DNA of 64,000 nucleotides from CAZDXJ01 sp050303615 (GTDB taxonomy: Bacteria; Pseudomonadota; Gammaproteobacteria; Methylococcales; Methylomonadaceae), in assembly GCA_050303615.1 (NCBI GenBank), contig JBNLCC010000157.1:18280-82279 (forward strand), in the 5' to 3' direction. Both the position numbers and the translations under genes were made by a program. A model generated the notes under the pieces. It did not search any database. It saw nothing but the letters and a program-made list of their open reading frames with translations, and had not been told where the DNA came from. Numbering within the stretch: the stretch's first letter is position 1; each line of letters begins with the position of its first letter. Below, one piece after another: positions 35,182 to 44,841 of the stretch.

Positions 35182-35487
35182 TTAAATATAGCCGTTTTCT
35201 ATCACCGGCAGCACCTGATAATGGATGCCGGAATTTTTGAATTCATTGTTCAATTTATCCAATAACGCAGCAAGATCCTGTTCCGGTAAAAACATTTGGA
35301 AGCGGATTCTTTTTTGTCTGCCGCTGACCTGTTCCGCCAAGGATAGCCCGGTGTTTTTATGGTCATGCGCATAAACCGGAAAACTGTTAAAGCCGTCTTC
35401 AGCCTCAAAAGTCAACAGGCAGTCGACAATCGCCTCCTCAAGTGCAGGCGGTACATTTAAAGTCACTAATAGTTCGGATGTTCTCAT
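35182..35487 (-). CDS. DUF3240 family protein
   Basis: A 101-residue cytoplasmic PII-like protein of the DUF3240 family (LVTLNVPPALEEAIVDCLL, GFNSFPVYAHDHK, SGRQKRIRFQMFL). Members accompany Czc/Cus-type RND pumps and are thought to sense or regulate. Its start overlaps the pump gene stop by four bases, so it is the fourth gene of the efflux operon. Confidence 0.85.
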   Translation of the reverse strand: MRTSELLVTLNVPPALEEAIVDCLLTFEAEDGFNSFPVYAHDHKNTGLSLAEQVSGRQKRIRFQMFLPEQDLAALLDKLNNEFKNSGIHYQVLPVIENGYI

Positions 35488-38400
35488 TGAACTGTCTCCC
35501 GCGGTATGCCAAAGCGGCGGTAAAGTATGGGCAGCAAAATCAAAGTCAACAAAGTTGACGATACCAGGCCCCCGATGACCACTATAGCCAAGGGCCGTTG
35601 AATTTCGGAACCGGGGCCGGTAGCAAACAGCAGCGGCAGCAATCCGAAAGCGGCGATACCGGCGGTCATTAACACCGGACGCAGACGGCGGGCGGAGCCG
35701 ACTACCACAACTTCGGCGATAGCCATGCCTTTGGCTTTGAGCTGATTAAAATAGGTGAGCATCACTACGCCGTTCAGCACTGCGATGCCCAGCAAGGCGA
35801 TAAAGCCGACGGACGCAGGTACGGACAGGTATTCTCCGGAAATCCACAGCGCAAAAACACCGCCGATCATTGCCAGCGGAATATTCGACAGAACCAATAC
35901 GGCCTGACGCACCGATGCAAAGGTGGTAAATAACAACAAAAATATCAATCCCAGCGAAACTGGAATGACCAACGCCAGGCGGGCGGAGGCGCGTTGTTGA
36001 TTTTCGAACTGGCCGCCCCATTCGACGTAATAGCCGATCGGTAATTCAACCTGCTCGGCAACGGCTTTGCGGGCCTCGTCAACGAAGCCGACCAGATCGC
36101 GGCCTTGGACGTTGCTGCGTACTACTACAAAGCGTTGACCTCGTTGTCTGGCCACCGATACCACACCTTCTACACGTTTCAATTCGGCGATTTCAGTCAG
36201 CGGTACGTGTCCGCCGCCGGGCAAGCTGATTTGCAGGTTTTCAAAGGCTTCGGTATTGGCTATTTCGCCGCGTATTGTCAGAGGAGTACGTTTAACGCCT
36301 TCCTGCACGATTCCCAGCCTCAAGCCTTCAATCTGGGCACGCAGAAAGCTTTCAATGCTGTCGGTGTCCAATCCCAGGCGGCCTGCCGCCAGCCGGTCGA
36401 TTTGCAATTGCAGATACTGCATGCCTTCATTTTGCGCGGTGAAAACATCCGAGGCGCCATCGATCGTGTTTAGCACGGCGGCAATTTGCTCCGCCTTGCG
36501 GTTCAACACAGCCAGATCTGTGCCGAATAGTTTTACCGCCACGTCGCCGCGCACCCCGGTGAGCATTTCGGAAACCCGCATTTCAATCGGCTGGGTGAAT
36601 CCAAAGGCGATGCCGGGTGTTTCATCCATTGCCTTGCGGATTTTTTCGATCAATTGTTCCTTGTTGTCCATACGCCATTCATCTCGGGGTTTTAACTGCA
36701 TGAACACGTCGGTTTCATTCGGACCCATCGGATCAAGGCCGATTTCGTCGGCCCCGACACGGGAAACGATGCGTGTAACCTCGGGCACTTTTGCAAGAAT
36801 ATTTTTTTGTACCTGAATATCCAACGCGACAGACTCCTGCAGCGAAATGGAGGGCAATTTTTCCAACTGCACAATGATGTCGCCTTCATCCATAGTCGGC
36901 ATAAAGGTACTGCCGATCTGAAAGAAGGTAACCATGGTAATGGCCAGCAACGCACCGGCGGCGATAAACACCTTTTTGGTGTTATCCAGGCACCAATCCA
37001 ACAATGGCACATATAGCATATGGAGCTTTCTGGGCAGCCAGGGCTCTTCATGGGATACTTTACGCAACAGATAAGAGGACAGAACCGGGATAACCGTTAA
37101 CGACAACAACAATGAACCGCTGAGCGCAAACACGATGCTTTGAGCGACCGGGGTGAACAGTTTGCCTTCCAGTCCCTGTAGCGTCAATAACGGCAGGAAA
37201 ACAATAATGATAATAAAAATGCCGGATGTAACGGGAACCGCAACTTCTCGGGTGGCCCGGTAAATGATATGCAAACGCGGCAAGCGTTTGCTTTTCTCTA
37301 CATCGGCGAGTTGGGTGATGATGTTTTCGACTACGACTACAGCGGCATCGACCAGCATACCGATCGCAATCGCCAAGCCGCCCAGGCTCATTAAGTTGGC
37401 CGACATGCTGGCCCAACGCATCATGATGAAAGTGAACAGCGCGGCTAGCGGCAGCACCAACGCGACGGTCAACGCCGCCCGAAAATTGCCGAGGAACAAC
37501 AACAGCAGTGCCACTACCAGCACGATGGCTTCTAACAATGCTTTGGCAACGGTCTTGATTGCTTTTGACACCAAATGGCCGCGGTTATAAAACACGCTTA
37601 CCGAAACGCCTTCGGGAAAGCTGGTGCTGATTTCAGCCAGTTTTTTCTCAATGCCTTCCACTGTCTGTCGGGCGTTGGCGCCACGCAGGCTTAACACCAA
37701 ACCTTCAACGGCTTCCTCCTTGCCGTTTTGGCTGACTGCGCCGTAGCGGGTCAGAGAGCCGATGCGCACGTCGGCGATATCGCCTACTTTGATCGGAATA
37801 CCGTTGGCGTTCTCGACAACAATATTGCGCACATCGTCCAATACCTTGATGCGTCCTTCCGCCCGCACCAGCATCGCTTCTTCTCCTTCATTCAATCGGC
37901 CGGCGCCGTCATTACGGTTGTTTTGCTGAAGGGTATCGCTCAGTTGTTGAATAGTGATCGCCCTAGCGGCCATTTTTCCGTTATCTGGAACCACTTCGAA
38001 GGTTCTGACCAGTCCGCCTAATGCATTAACGTCGGCAACGCCATTGACGGTTCGTAGCGCGGGTCGGATCACCCAGTCCAGTAGGCTGCGCCGCTCTTTC
38101 AGTGTCAGATCGCCGCCTTCAATGGTAAACATGAACATTTCCCCTAACGGCGTGGTCATTGGGGCAATGCCGCCCTGCACGCCATCAGGCAAATCGCCCC
38201 AAATGGTGTTCAGGCGTTCGGCTATTTGCTGGCGAGCCCAATAGATATCGGTTCCCTCCTCAAAATCAATGGTAATGTCGGTCAACGCATACTTGGCAAT
38301 GGAGCGCAACATCGTCTGATGCGGGATGCCGAGTAGTTCCAGTTCAATCGGCGTGGTAATGCGGGCTTCGACTTCTTCGGGAGTCATGCCGGGTGATTTG

Positions 38401-38552
38401 ACGACAATTTTTACCTGGGTCGGCGATACGTCCGGAAAGGCGTCAATCGGCAAATTGTCAAAAGCATAATAACCGCCGCCCGCCAGCAATACAACCAGCA
38501 GCAGTACCAATATCCGTTGGGTGAGGGCAAAACGTATCAATGCGGACATCAT
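35484..38552 (-). CDS. Heavy-metal efflux RND transporter (CusA/CzcA family)
   Basis: A 1022-residue inner-membrane RND pump of the HME family. Twelve helices are expected. Family segments include NLPIDAFPDVSPTQV, GIPHQTMLRSIAKYALTDI, FFxxG-type FEEGTDIYWARQQIAERL and ATGPGSEIQRPLA. The transmembrane motif AIGMLVDAAVVVVEN resembles the monovalent-cation CusA type. The periplasmic DPMGPNETDVFMQLKPRDEW is closer to divalent CzcA types, so the substrate cannot be fixed. It works with the adaptor and outer-membrane channel encoded just upstream with four-base overlaps. Confidence 0.93.
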   Translation of the reverse strand: MMSALIRFALTQRILVLLLVVLLAGGGYYAFDNLPIDAFPDVSPTQVKIVVKSPGMTPEEVEARITTPIELELLGIPHQTMLRSIAKYALTDITIDFEEGTDIYWARQQIAERLNTIWGDLPDGVQGGIAPMTTPLGEMFMFTIEGGDLTLKERRSLLDWVIRPALRTVNGVADVNALGGLVRTFEVVPDNGKMAARAITIQQLSDTLQQNNRNDGAGRLNEGEEAMLVRAEGRIKVLDDVRNIVVENANGIPIKVGDIADVRIGSLTRYGAVSQNGKEEAVEGLVLSLRGANARQTVEGIEKKLAEISTSFPEGVSVSVFYNRGHLVSKAIKTVAKALLEAIVLVVALLLLFLGNFRAALTVALVLPLAALFTFIMMRWASMSANLMSLGGLAIAIGMLVDAAVVVVENIITQLADVEKSKRLPRLHIIYRATREVAVPVTSGIFIIIIVFLPLLTLQGLEGKLFTPVAQSIVFALSGSLLLSLTVIPVLSSYLLRKVSHEEPWLPRKLHMLYVPLLDWCLDNTKKVFIAAGALLAITMVTFFQIGSTFMPTMDEGDIIVQLEKLPSISLQESVALDIQVQKNILAKVPEVTRIVSRVGADEIGLDPMGPNETDVFMQLKPRDEWRMDNKEQLIEKIRKAMDETPGIAFGFTQPIEMRVSEMLTGVRGDVAVKLFGTDLAVLNRKAEQIAAVLNTIDGASDVFTAQNEGMQYLQLQIDRLAAGRLGLDTDSIESFLRAQIEGLRLGIVQEGVKRTPLTIRGEIANTEAFENLQISLPGGGHVPLTEIAELKRVEGVVSVARQRGQRFVVVRSNVQGRDLVGFVDEARKAVAEQVELPIGYYVEWGGQFENQQRASARLALVIPVSLGLIFLLLFTTFASVRQAVLVLSNIPLAMIGGVFALWISGEYLSVPASVGFIALLGIAVLNGVVMLTYFNQLKAKGMAIAEVVVVGSARRLRPVLMTAGIAAFGLLPLLFATGPGSEIQRPLAIVVIGGLVSSTLLTLILLPILYRRFGIPRETVQ

Positions 38553-39655
38553 TCTTCATCCTCTTCGCCAAGCCCCATCCATTTAGCTTTTAATGCCACG
38601 GCTCCTTTAACGGCAATTTGCCGGCCTTTCTCAAGTTCTCCGCTGATGATAGAATTATTGCCTTCTTTTCCGAGTATCTGTACGGGTTGCACTGAAAAAC
38701 CGCTTTCCGTACGGATGAAAATATAGAAACGCCCCTCGCTTTGTGCGACGGCGGTATTGGATACTTTAAAAACCGGTTTGGAACTGGTCTGAATGATTTG
38801 GGTATTGACGGTTTGCCCGGCTCTAATGGTGGCATGCCGTCCTTCAATGACCGCTCTGGCAAGCACGGTCTGATTTTGCGGGTTAACGTTTTGTCCGATC
38901 AGGATAATGCGAGCCCTAGCGGTTGAGTTATTGATCAATACCAGGTCACCTATTTTAATACTGCCGATCTTCTCCTGGGGTATGTTGATATCTACCCATA
39001 GTGTTTCAAGGTTGGCAATGCGGTACAGCGGCTCGAGAATATGGATACGTTGTCCGGCGACGACCAAGCGATCCAGCACCACGCCGTCAATCGGCGAATG
39101 GATCGTCAACTGGCTGCTCAACTGCCGGGTTTCGGACAATTTTTTTATATCCTGTGGCGAAACGCCGGCAATTTCCAGCAATTGTTGGGCTTCGTTGGTT
39201 TCGTTGGCATAACCGTTATAACGGGCCTGGGTTTCCTGCCAGCGTCGGTCGGAAATAACGCCTTCGTTAAATAATTTCTTGTCGCGCTGATAATTGGTCA
39301 GAGCCAATTTGAGATCGTTTTTTGCTTTAAGAAATTGCCTTTGCAGATTCAACAGATCCGGGCTATTGATAACTGCCAATATTTGGCCTTTTGCGACGCT
39401 ATCACCGGTAGACGCGTTTAGGGTACTGATTAGCCCTGCCTGCGACGCACTGACGACATATTCCCGGTCAGGGGGGATCACTATTTTTGCCGGTGCATAT
39501 AACAGCGGGATTTGCTGTACTTGTTGCAATGAACCGAGTTTTATTCCGAGATTATTTAATTGGTCTTGGGTAAGGGAAATTTGATTTTCTGCTGCCAACA
39601 GCTTGGAAAACCCCAAAATAATGCATGACACAAACAGTCTATTGATATTTTTCAT
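38549..39655 (-). CDS. Periplasmic adaptor (membrane fusion) protein of RND efflux
   Basis: A 368-residue HlyD-type adaptor with a signal peptide (LFVSCIILGFSKLLAA). The barrel-sandwich lipoyl part shows STGDSVAKGQILAVINSPDL and SPIDGVVLDRLVVAGQRI. An alpha-hairpin (QFLKAKNDLKLALTNYQRDK) lies between them. It couples the inner-membrane pump to the outer-membrane channel. It overlaps both neighbours by four bases. No N-terminal His/Met-rich metal-binding motif is visible. Confidence 0.9.
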   Translation of the reverse strand: MKNINRLFVSCIILGFSKLLAAENQISLTQDQLNNLGIKLGSLQQVQQIPLLYAPAKIVIPPDREYVVSASQAGLISTLNASTGDSVAKGQILAVINSPDLLNLQRQFLKAKNDLKLALTNYQRDKKLFNEGVISDRRWQETQARYNGYANETNEAQQLLEIAGVSPQDIKKLSETRQLSSQLTIHSPIDGVVLDRLVVAGQRIHILEPLYRIANLETLWVDINIPQEKIGSIKIGDLVLINNSTARARIILIGQNVNPQNQTVLARAVIEGRHATIRAGQTVNTQIIQTSSKPVFKVSNTAVAQSEGRFYIFIRTESGFSVQPVQILGKEGNNSIISGELEKGRQIAVKGAVALKAKWMGLGEEDEE

Positions 39656-40932
39656 GGTAATTGACCGACAACTTGATTATAGAGAGCAATGTCGCGCTGC
39701 AACATAATTTCGCGTTCTTTAGCATCGCGGATGGCGGTATTCGCCATATGTTGGATTCTGAGCAGATCAAGCAGGTTGATCTCCCCGGCCTCAAAACTTA
39801 GCTGCGTCATTTTTAAATTCGCCTCGGCAATCTTGCGGCGTTTCCGGGCTATTTCCAGTTCGCTCCGGTCAACTTCCAAGGCATGTTCCGCCTCATGGAA
39901 ACTTTGGGTCAGTTCGCGGTAAAGCTGGTCACGAGATGCGATCACTTCAGTAAGCTGCACATTTACAGCAGCTATTTGAGGGGCCTGATGCGCGCTGCCG
40001 CCAAAAGGCACGTTAATTTCGACAATCAGGGTCTCAACACTTGTATTAAGGCCGGTATCCTTTTGGGAATTTGCGCCGATTGCCAGGGTGGTTTGTCCCG
40101 AGCCGGCTGACTTTACCCAATCGAGTTCGGATTTTTTGCGTTCAATTTCCGCATTCAATGCCTTCAAAGCAGTATGTTGTGGACTTATTTCCGTTAAGTC
40201 GCTCTGCACTTCCCGGTAATTTTCGGGAATTCTGGTGGTTTGTGTGAGCGTGGCAAAGCGTTTGCGGGCATGCATTTGTTCCGCTTCCGCACGGACCAAT
40301 TCGGCACGCTTGGCTAATTGATCACTCTCCGCCAATAGCAGGTCGGAAAGCGCCAGGTCGCCTAAATCTACCCTGCGGCGTACCGTGTTAACCAACTTTT
40401 CCGAAACATCGTAAATCAGCTTGGCTGTTTCATGGCGGTTCTTTTGCAGCGCCATGTCCCATAGAGCAGTACGCACCAGACCGGCGACCTGTAGTTTGAT
40501 GAATTCGCCGCGCTGTTCGCCGGCTGCCATGGCATTTTTTGCCAATAGCTGTCCGGCCGATCGTTGTCCCCAATTCCATAACGGTACTTGAATAGTGCCT
40601 TGCATTTCCGGCGCGCCGGTATCCCCCGCACCCTTCTCCCAACTATTGCGGTATGAAAATGCTGCGTTAAGCGCGCCTGCCGTCCAGCTGTCACCTCTGC
40701 GTTGCAATGCCTCCGCTTCGTTAACAAGGGCCGGAATCAAGGCGCTTTCCGGGTATTTTTCCATTGTAAGGTCAACCAAATCTGGCAATGTCAGGTTTGA
40801 ATCGACAGTTATCGGGTCATAATGTTCTACGACGTATTGCTCACCGGCGTAACATCGTGACGTTATTAATATCAAAATCGGCAAAAGCCAGGGTATAGCA
40901 TGCGAGCCGTACATATGAACTCCTGAAATCAA
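39652..40932 (-). CDS. TolC-like outer membrane channel (CusC/CzcC family)
   Basis: A 426-residue outer-membrane efflux protein with a signal peptide (PWLLPILILITSRCYA); the true start may be the ATG at 40914. Two TolC repeats of long coiled-coil helices are evident (VNEAEALQRRGDSWTAGALNAAFSY, AEQMHARKRFATL, TELSF-type LKMTQLSFEAGEINLLDLLRIQ). It is the first gene of the efflux operon. No MerR- or two-component regulator was recognised nearby. Confidence 0.88.
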   Translation of the reverse strand: MISGVHMYGSHAIPWLLPILILITSRCYAGEQYVVEHYDPITVDSNLTLPDLVDLTMEKYPESALIPALVNEAEALQRRGDSWTAGALNAAFSYRNSWEKGAGDTGAPEMQGTIQVPLWNWGQRSAGQLLAKNAMAAGEQRGEFIKLQVAGLVRTALWDMALQKNRHETAKLIYDVSEKLVNTVRRRVDLGDLALSDLLLAESDQLAKRAELVRAEAEQMHARKRFATLTQTTRIPENYREVQSDLTEISPQHTALKALNAEIERKKSELDWVKSAGSGQTTLAIGANSQKDTGLNTSVETLIVEINVPFGGSAHQAPQIAAVNVQLTEVIASRDQLYRELTQSFHEAEHALEVDRSELEIARKRRKIAEANLKMTQLSFEAGEINLLDLLRIQHMANTAIRDAKEREIMLQRDIALYNQVVGQLP

Positions 40933-41076
40933 TACACCATCTAAAGTTTAATGGCTAAGTGTAAACTGATAGCCCAAATACGCGGCCGGTACCCGGTTTA
41001 TCGGTAGAATACTTAAATATTAGTGTGTTGCCGTAGTAAATTGTAAAAAGATACGGCAGGGATCAAACGATCGAAA

Positions 41077-41102
41077 AGCGCTTTCTGCGCCAAGAAAGCG
41101 CT
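41077..41102 (-). terminator. Hairpin terminator after the small secreted gene
   Basis: A perfect 9-bp stem (agcgctttc / gaaagcgct) with an 8-base loop, followed on the minus strand by TTTT. It begins nine bases after the stop of the 41111-41512 gene and upstream of the efflux operon, so it would end that transcript. Confidence 0.65.
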
Positions 41103-41110
41103 GGAGAAAA

Positions 41111-41512
41111 CTAAATCGGAGGCGAGCGTGAGGAACGGGAAGGGTCAAAGGATTGCGAAGTTAAAATCGCGACAATATGCGGCGAAAAACCGACCTCGTA
41201 GCGGTTCGGAGTTGCGTCGAAATATTTAATGCTGGTCTCTGAATACGGACTAACCAGGTCAAAAGGCGGCATTGCCTTTTGCTTAAGGCCTGAACCGATA
41301 CCGACAATTACGCCTTCGGAAACACATAATAGCGCATTCGCCTTAATGGTTGATGTTTGGTGATCCGTCTGCACGTATTCCAGCCCCGGCAAATGAATAC
41401 CGGCCGGTGCGTATTTTGCTTCGGAATGCGCATGAACCAGCGGCGCAATCAGCTGTAACAAAACCAGCAAAACAGAGAATGATTTGTGCAGTTTATTTAC
41501 CATTGCGGCCAT
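41111..41512 (-). CDS. Small exported protein next to the metal efflux operon
   Basis: A 133-residue protein with a signal peptide (FSVLLVLLQLIAPLVHAH, cleavage near 30). The mature part contains His-rich beginnings (HAHSEAKYAPAGIHLPGLE) and ends in SFDPSRSSRSPPI. No domain is known to me. Small exported proteins of similar build (CzcI-like) often precede heavy-metal RND operons, so a link to metal sensing is a guess based on position. Confidence 0.6.
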   Translation of the reverse strand: MAAMVNKLHKSFSVLLVLLQLIAPLVHAHSEAKYAPAGIHLPGLEYVQTDHQTSTIKANALLCVSEGVIVGIGSGLKQKAMPPFDLVSPYSETSIKYFDATPNRYEVGFSPHIVAILTSQSFDPSRSSRSPPI

Positions 41513-41612
41513 CCTAAGCTAAATACGAGCATTAGGCAATAAATGATCTTGAAAAATTCTTAAACAGGCCGCAGTATTATATAGTGATATTAATTAAAGC
41601 CCAATAATACTT

Positions 41613-42566
41613 ATGAAAAAATTTAGCGGATTTATTGTAACCCTATTGATTGCTGTTAGCCTGACTATGGCAGGGATTCAGGAAGTTGAGGCAAAGCGCT
41701 TTGGCGGCGCGAGATCGTTTGGTAGCAAGCCTTCTTATAGCAATCCTTACCGCAGGCCTGCAGCTCCAACACGTTCTGCCGGCCAGCAACAAGCCTATGC
41801 ACAAAATCAGGCGGCTCGTCAGGCTATGAGTAAGCGTGGCGGCTTGTTGGGGATGCTCGGCGGCTTGGCTTTGGGCGGATTATTAGGCGCCATGTTTTTC
41901 GGCGGCGCGTTTGAGGGATTGAATTTCATGGATATATTGGTATTCGGCGGTATCGCCTACTTGCTGTTTCGGTTGTTTGCAGCACGGTCGCAGCCGGTGC
42001 GTAACGACAGTTATGAACGCTCTGCGTATGATGAACCGCCCTTTGATTTTAACAACAGGGAGCAACGCCGCTCTTACGGTAGCGGTGAAACGGCAAGGTT
42101 CGACACCGATGTGTTATTCAATAAGGATAAAAAGAGCTATGCGGACCAGACAAATGAAATGCCGGATGCTGAATTTGACGGCATGCCCGTTCCGGAAAAT
42201 TTCGATCAGGCAGCCTTTTTAAAAGGTGCGAAAGCAACTTTTAAACACTTACAAGCTGCCTGGGATGATAAAGACTTGGCGGAGATTCGCAGCTTGACCA
42301 CAGACAAGGTGTTCGCTGAAATTCAACAGCAGATCAAAGCGGATTCGGGGATAAATCATACCGAAGTATTGCGAGTCGATGCGGAATTGTTGGACTATCG
42401 GGAAATAGGCACTCAACTGGAAACTGTTGTTTTATTCGATACCGTTATGCGTGAAGAGTACCAAGGGCATGCGGAACAAGTCAGGGAAATCTGGCATTTC
42501 GTTAAGCCGAAAAACAGTCTGCAGCCCACGTGGTATTTAGACGGCATACAGCAGCTGGAAAACTGA
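41613..42566 (+). CDS. Tim44-like domain protein
   Basis: A 317-residue protein: signal peptide (VTLLIAVSLTMAGIQEVEA), an Arg/Ser/Pro-rich linker, a glycine-rich hydrophobic segment (GGLLGMLGGLALGGLLGAMFFGG) that inserts in the membrane, then a C-terminal Tim44-like domain (AAFLKGAKATFKHLQAAWDDKDLAEIRSLTT; IWHFVKPKN). The Tim44 fold is also seen in bacterial membrane-associated proteins of uncertain role. It is monocistronic by appearance. Confidence 0.85.
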   Translation: MKKFSGFIVTLLIAVSLTMAGIQEVEAKRFGGARSFGSKPSYSNPYRRPAAPTRSAGQQQAYAQNQAARQAMSKRGGLLGMLGGLALGGLLGAMFFGGAFEGLNFMDILVFGGIAYLLFRLFAARSQPVRNDSYERSAYDEPPFDFNNREQRRSYGSGETARFDTDVLFNKDKKSYADQTNEMPDAEFDGMPVPENFDQAAFLKGAKATFKHLQAAWDDKDLAEIRSLTTDKVFAEIQQQIKADSGINHTEVLRVDAELLDYREIGTQLETVVLFDTVMREEYQGHAEQVREIWHFVKPKNSLQPTWYLDGIQQLEN

Positions 42567-42723
42567 TCCTGATTTAGGGGGTACAATAAAAGCGGCAAGT
42601 GGATAAACATGAGATGCATCCGGATTTGATATGAGGTAAATTCTCAAAAGAGGACTCCGATGTATTGAGGCTAATTCCAACAAAAAGCGATACGTGGTGA
42701 AAATAGATAGAGAGCAGCAACAA

Positions 42724-43581
42724 ATGAAGGCGGGTTTTATCGGACTTGGCGCAATGGGCGCACATATGGCAAGAAACCTGGCAAAGGCCGGTCATCTAAG
42801 TTCCGTCTGGAATAGAACGGCAGGCAATGCGGAGCAACTGGCTGCCGAATTGGGGGTGGCCGCTGCCGCCACGGTTGCGCAATTAGCTGCCGAAGTTGAC
42901 GTTGTATTCATTTGTGTGTCCGCAGACCGGGATGTACTGGCTATGGTAAGCGAGGCAGCACAAACCATCAAGCCCGGTTCGGTGGTGGTGGATACGTCAA
43001 CGGTTAGCAGCGACACGGCAAGGTCTGCTGCTGCCTTGTTGGCTGAAAAACAAGTTGCATTTCTTGATGCCCCGGTATCGGGCGGCGTGGAAGGCGCAAA
43101 AAACGGCACGCTGGCAATGATGCTGGGTGGAGATGAACAGGTACTGGACGCAGTGAGGCCGTTATTGGAGGCAATGACCAGCCGCATCATGCATATGGGG
43201 TCGACCGGTTCGGGCCAGGGAACCAAGGCAGTCAACCAGATTATGGCGGCCGGGATTAACCAAGCGGTGACCGAGGCCTTGGCTTTTGGTCAGGCACAGG
43301 GCCTGCCGATGGAAAAGGTGATCGATGTCATTGCCGCCGGGGCAGCCGGGAATTGGTTTCTCGAACATCGGGGGCCGACGATGACGCAAGGGATATTTGC
43401 CCCCGGTTTTAAACTTGCTTTACATCTCAAGGACTTGCAAATTTGTCAGCAAATGGCAAAACAAACCGGTGTTGCAGCAGAACTGCTGGACATGACGGTG
43501 AACGATTACCGGGAGCTAATGCGGCAGGGATACGGGGATGAGGATATTTCCGCGTTGTATCGCAAAAAACGTTCTATTTAG
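42724..43581 (+). CDS. NAD(P)-dependent beta-hydroxyacid dehydrogenase (GarR/MmsB family)
   Basis: About 285 residues from ATG 42724. Rossmann motif GFIGLGAMGAHMARNL at the N-terminus, substrate-binding DAPVSGGVEGAKNGTL, and catalytic Lys in GSGQGTKAVNQIM are the family signatures. Substrates in the family include 3-hydroxyisobutyrate, tartronate semialdehyde and succinic semialdehyde; this one cannot be assigned. A GTG at 42694 would add ten residues without support. Confidence 0.87.
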   Translation: MKAGFIGLGAMGAHMARNLAKAGHLSSVWNRTAGNAEQLAAELGVAAAATVAQLAAEVDVVFICVSADRDVLAMVSEAAQTIKPGSVVVDTSTVSSDTARSAAALLAEKQVAFLDAPVSGGVEGAKNGTLAMMLGGDEQVLDAVRPLLEAMTSRIMHMGSTGSGQGTKAVNQIMAAGINQAVTEALAFGQAQGLPMEKVIDVIAAGAAGNWFLEHRGPTMTQGIFAPGFKLALHLKDLQICQQMAKQTGVAAELLDMTVNDYRELMRQGYGDEDISALYRKKRSI

Positions 43582-43652
43582 CAGATGGGAAGCATTTGTC
43601 TGACAGCGGAAACATCGGTCTTCGCTTGCCGATCGCGGTGCAGAGGTAAGCA

Positions 43653-44147
43653 TTACCCTGCTTTTGCGCAGCAGCGTTTGAATTTTTTGCCGCTGCCGCA
43701 GGGGCAAGGCGCATTTTTTCCTTGATTACTTTGCTGCGCGGCTTTGCTAATCGATTTTACTTTGCCGTCCAGGTAATACCATAAGCCGTTTACTTTGCGA
43801 AAGCGGCTGATTTCATTCATGGTATGCCGTTCGCCGTCCAGCAGGTAAAAAGCCTTGAATTCGACAACGCCTTTGCTGTCAGAGGTTTTACCCTTTTTGA
43901 CCGAAACGATTTCAAGATCCTGCCACTCGGCAACGTCTTTGGCGAGATCGATTTTTTGCGGACGGGTCGTGCTGTCCCAGGATGCCAGCAGATAAGCTTC
44001 ATTTTTTTTCGCAAAAGCTGAAAAGCGGGAACGCATCAGCGCTTCGGCGGTCGGCGCGTATTTTTCACCGCTGATATACATGCCGCAGCATTGTTCGAAG
44101 CCGGAACCGGAACCGCAAGGGCAGGTAATTGGGTGTTTCAATGGCAA
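43653..44147 (-). CDS. YchJ-like (UPF0225) SEC-C motif protein
   Basis: A 164-residue protein framed by two metal-binding SEC-C motifs, CPCGSGSGFEQCC at the N-terminus and CPCGSGKKFKRCC at the C-terminus. The central part (EALMRSRFSAFAKKN, NTF2-like fold) matches YchJ. The function is unknown. It is separated from the SPOR gene by about 70 bp. Confidence 0.9.
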   Translation of the reverse strand: MPLKHPITCPCGSGSGFEQCCGMYISGEKYAPTAEALMRSRFSAFAKKNEAYLLASWDSTTRPQKIDLAKDVAEWQDLEIVSVKKGKTSDSKGVVEFKAFYLLDGERHTMNEISRFRKVNGLWYYLDGKVKSISKAAQQSNQGKNAPCPCGSGKKFKRCCAKAG

Positions 44148-44214
44148 AACGTCATTTTGTGGTTTGTGGCGTTATTTTATCAGCGACGGTTTAGCGTTTG
44201 CCTGTTCGAGTGGG

Positions 44215-44841
44215 CTAGTGCTTTTCCATAACGACCACATCGATCTTGTTTTGTCTCAATCGTGAGCGGACGTCGTCGACGCTGGACATTTTAGTAAATG
44301 GCCCGATTTTAATCCGGTTCCAAATGGCGTTGCCTACCGTGGCTTTTTCAATTTTGGATTCGATACCCATTAACGCCAGTTGCGCCTTCATCCGGTCCGC
44401 ATCTTTGTAATTACGAAAAGAGCCGGCTTGGATGATGTATTGCGTGTTTTTGGCTTTACCGACCCGTTCTTCCCGCGTGCGGGTTTTGATTTCATGGTCG
44501 GGAACAACCACTTCTTTTTCCGGAAGTATCGTATAAAAATCAAACTTGGGACTCTCTTGTTCGGCATTCTTACCGGTTTCCTTGGCCGCTACCGCTGCTT
44601 TATCTTTCTCCTTAGCCGGTCTTGCAACGGGTTTCAGCGTTCCCGGTTTCGGCAGCGGCAACGTCTTCCGGCGTTGTTCGTCCGTATCGGGGGGGGTCGG
44701 AGCACCGCTTTTCAAAAAATATAAAAAGCCGCCGAAAAACAGTATCAGCACCGCGGCCAGCAGCCATTTCCACCAGGAAACGGACTGCTTTTGCCTGACG
44801 TTATATCTGCTTCGAACTCTGTGTTTATAGTCTCGTGCCAT
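44215..44841 (-). CDS. SPOR-domain cell division protein, FtsN-like
   Basis: A 208-residue bitopic membrane protein: basic cytoplasmic start (RDYKHRVRSRY), one helix (WLLAAVLILFFGGFLYFL), a charged periplasmic linker, and a C-terminal SPOR domain (YIIQAGSFRNYKDADRMKAQLALMGIESKI) for binding denuded peptidoglycan at the septum. It starts at the base where argS ends, the usual argS-SPOR arrangement in gammaproteobacteria. Confidence 0.9.
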   Translation of the reverse strand: MARDYKHRVRSRYNVRQKQSVSWWKWLLAAVLILFFGGFLYFLKSGAPTPPDTDEQRRKTLPLPKPGTLKPVARPAKEKDKAAVAAKETGKNAEQESPKFDFYTILPEKEVVVPDHEIKTRTREERVGKAKNTQYIIQAGSFRNYKDADRMKAQLALMGIESKIEKATVGNAIWNRIKIGPFTKMSSVDDVRSRLRQNKIDVVVMEKH

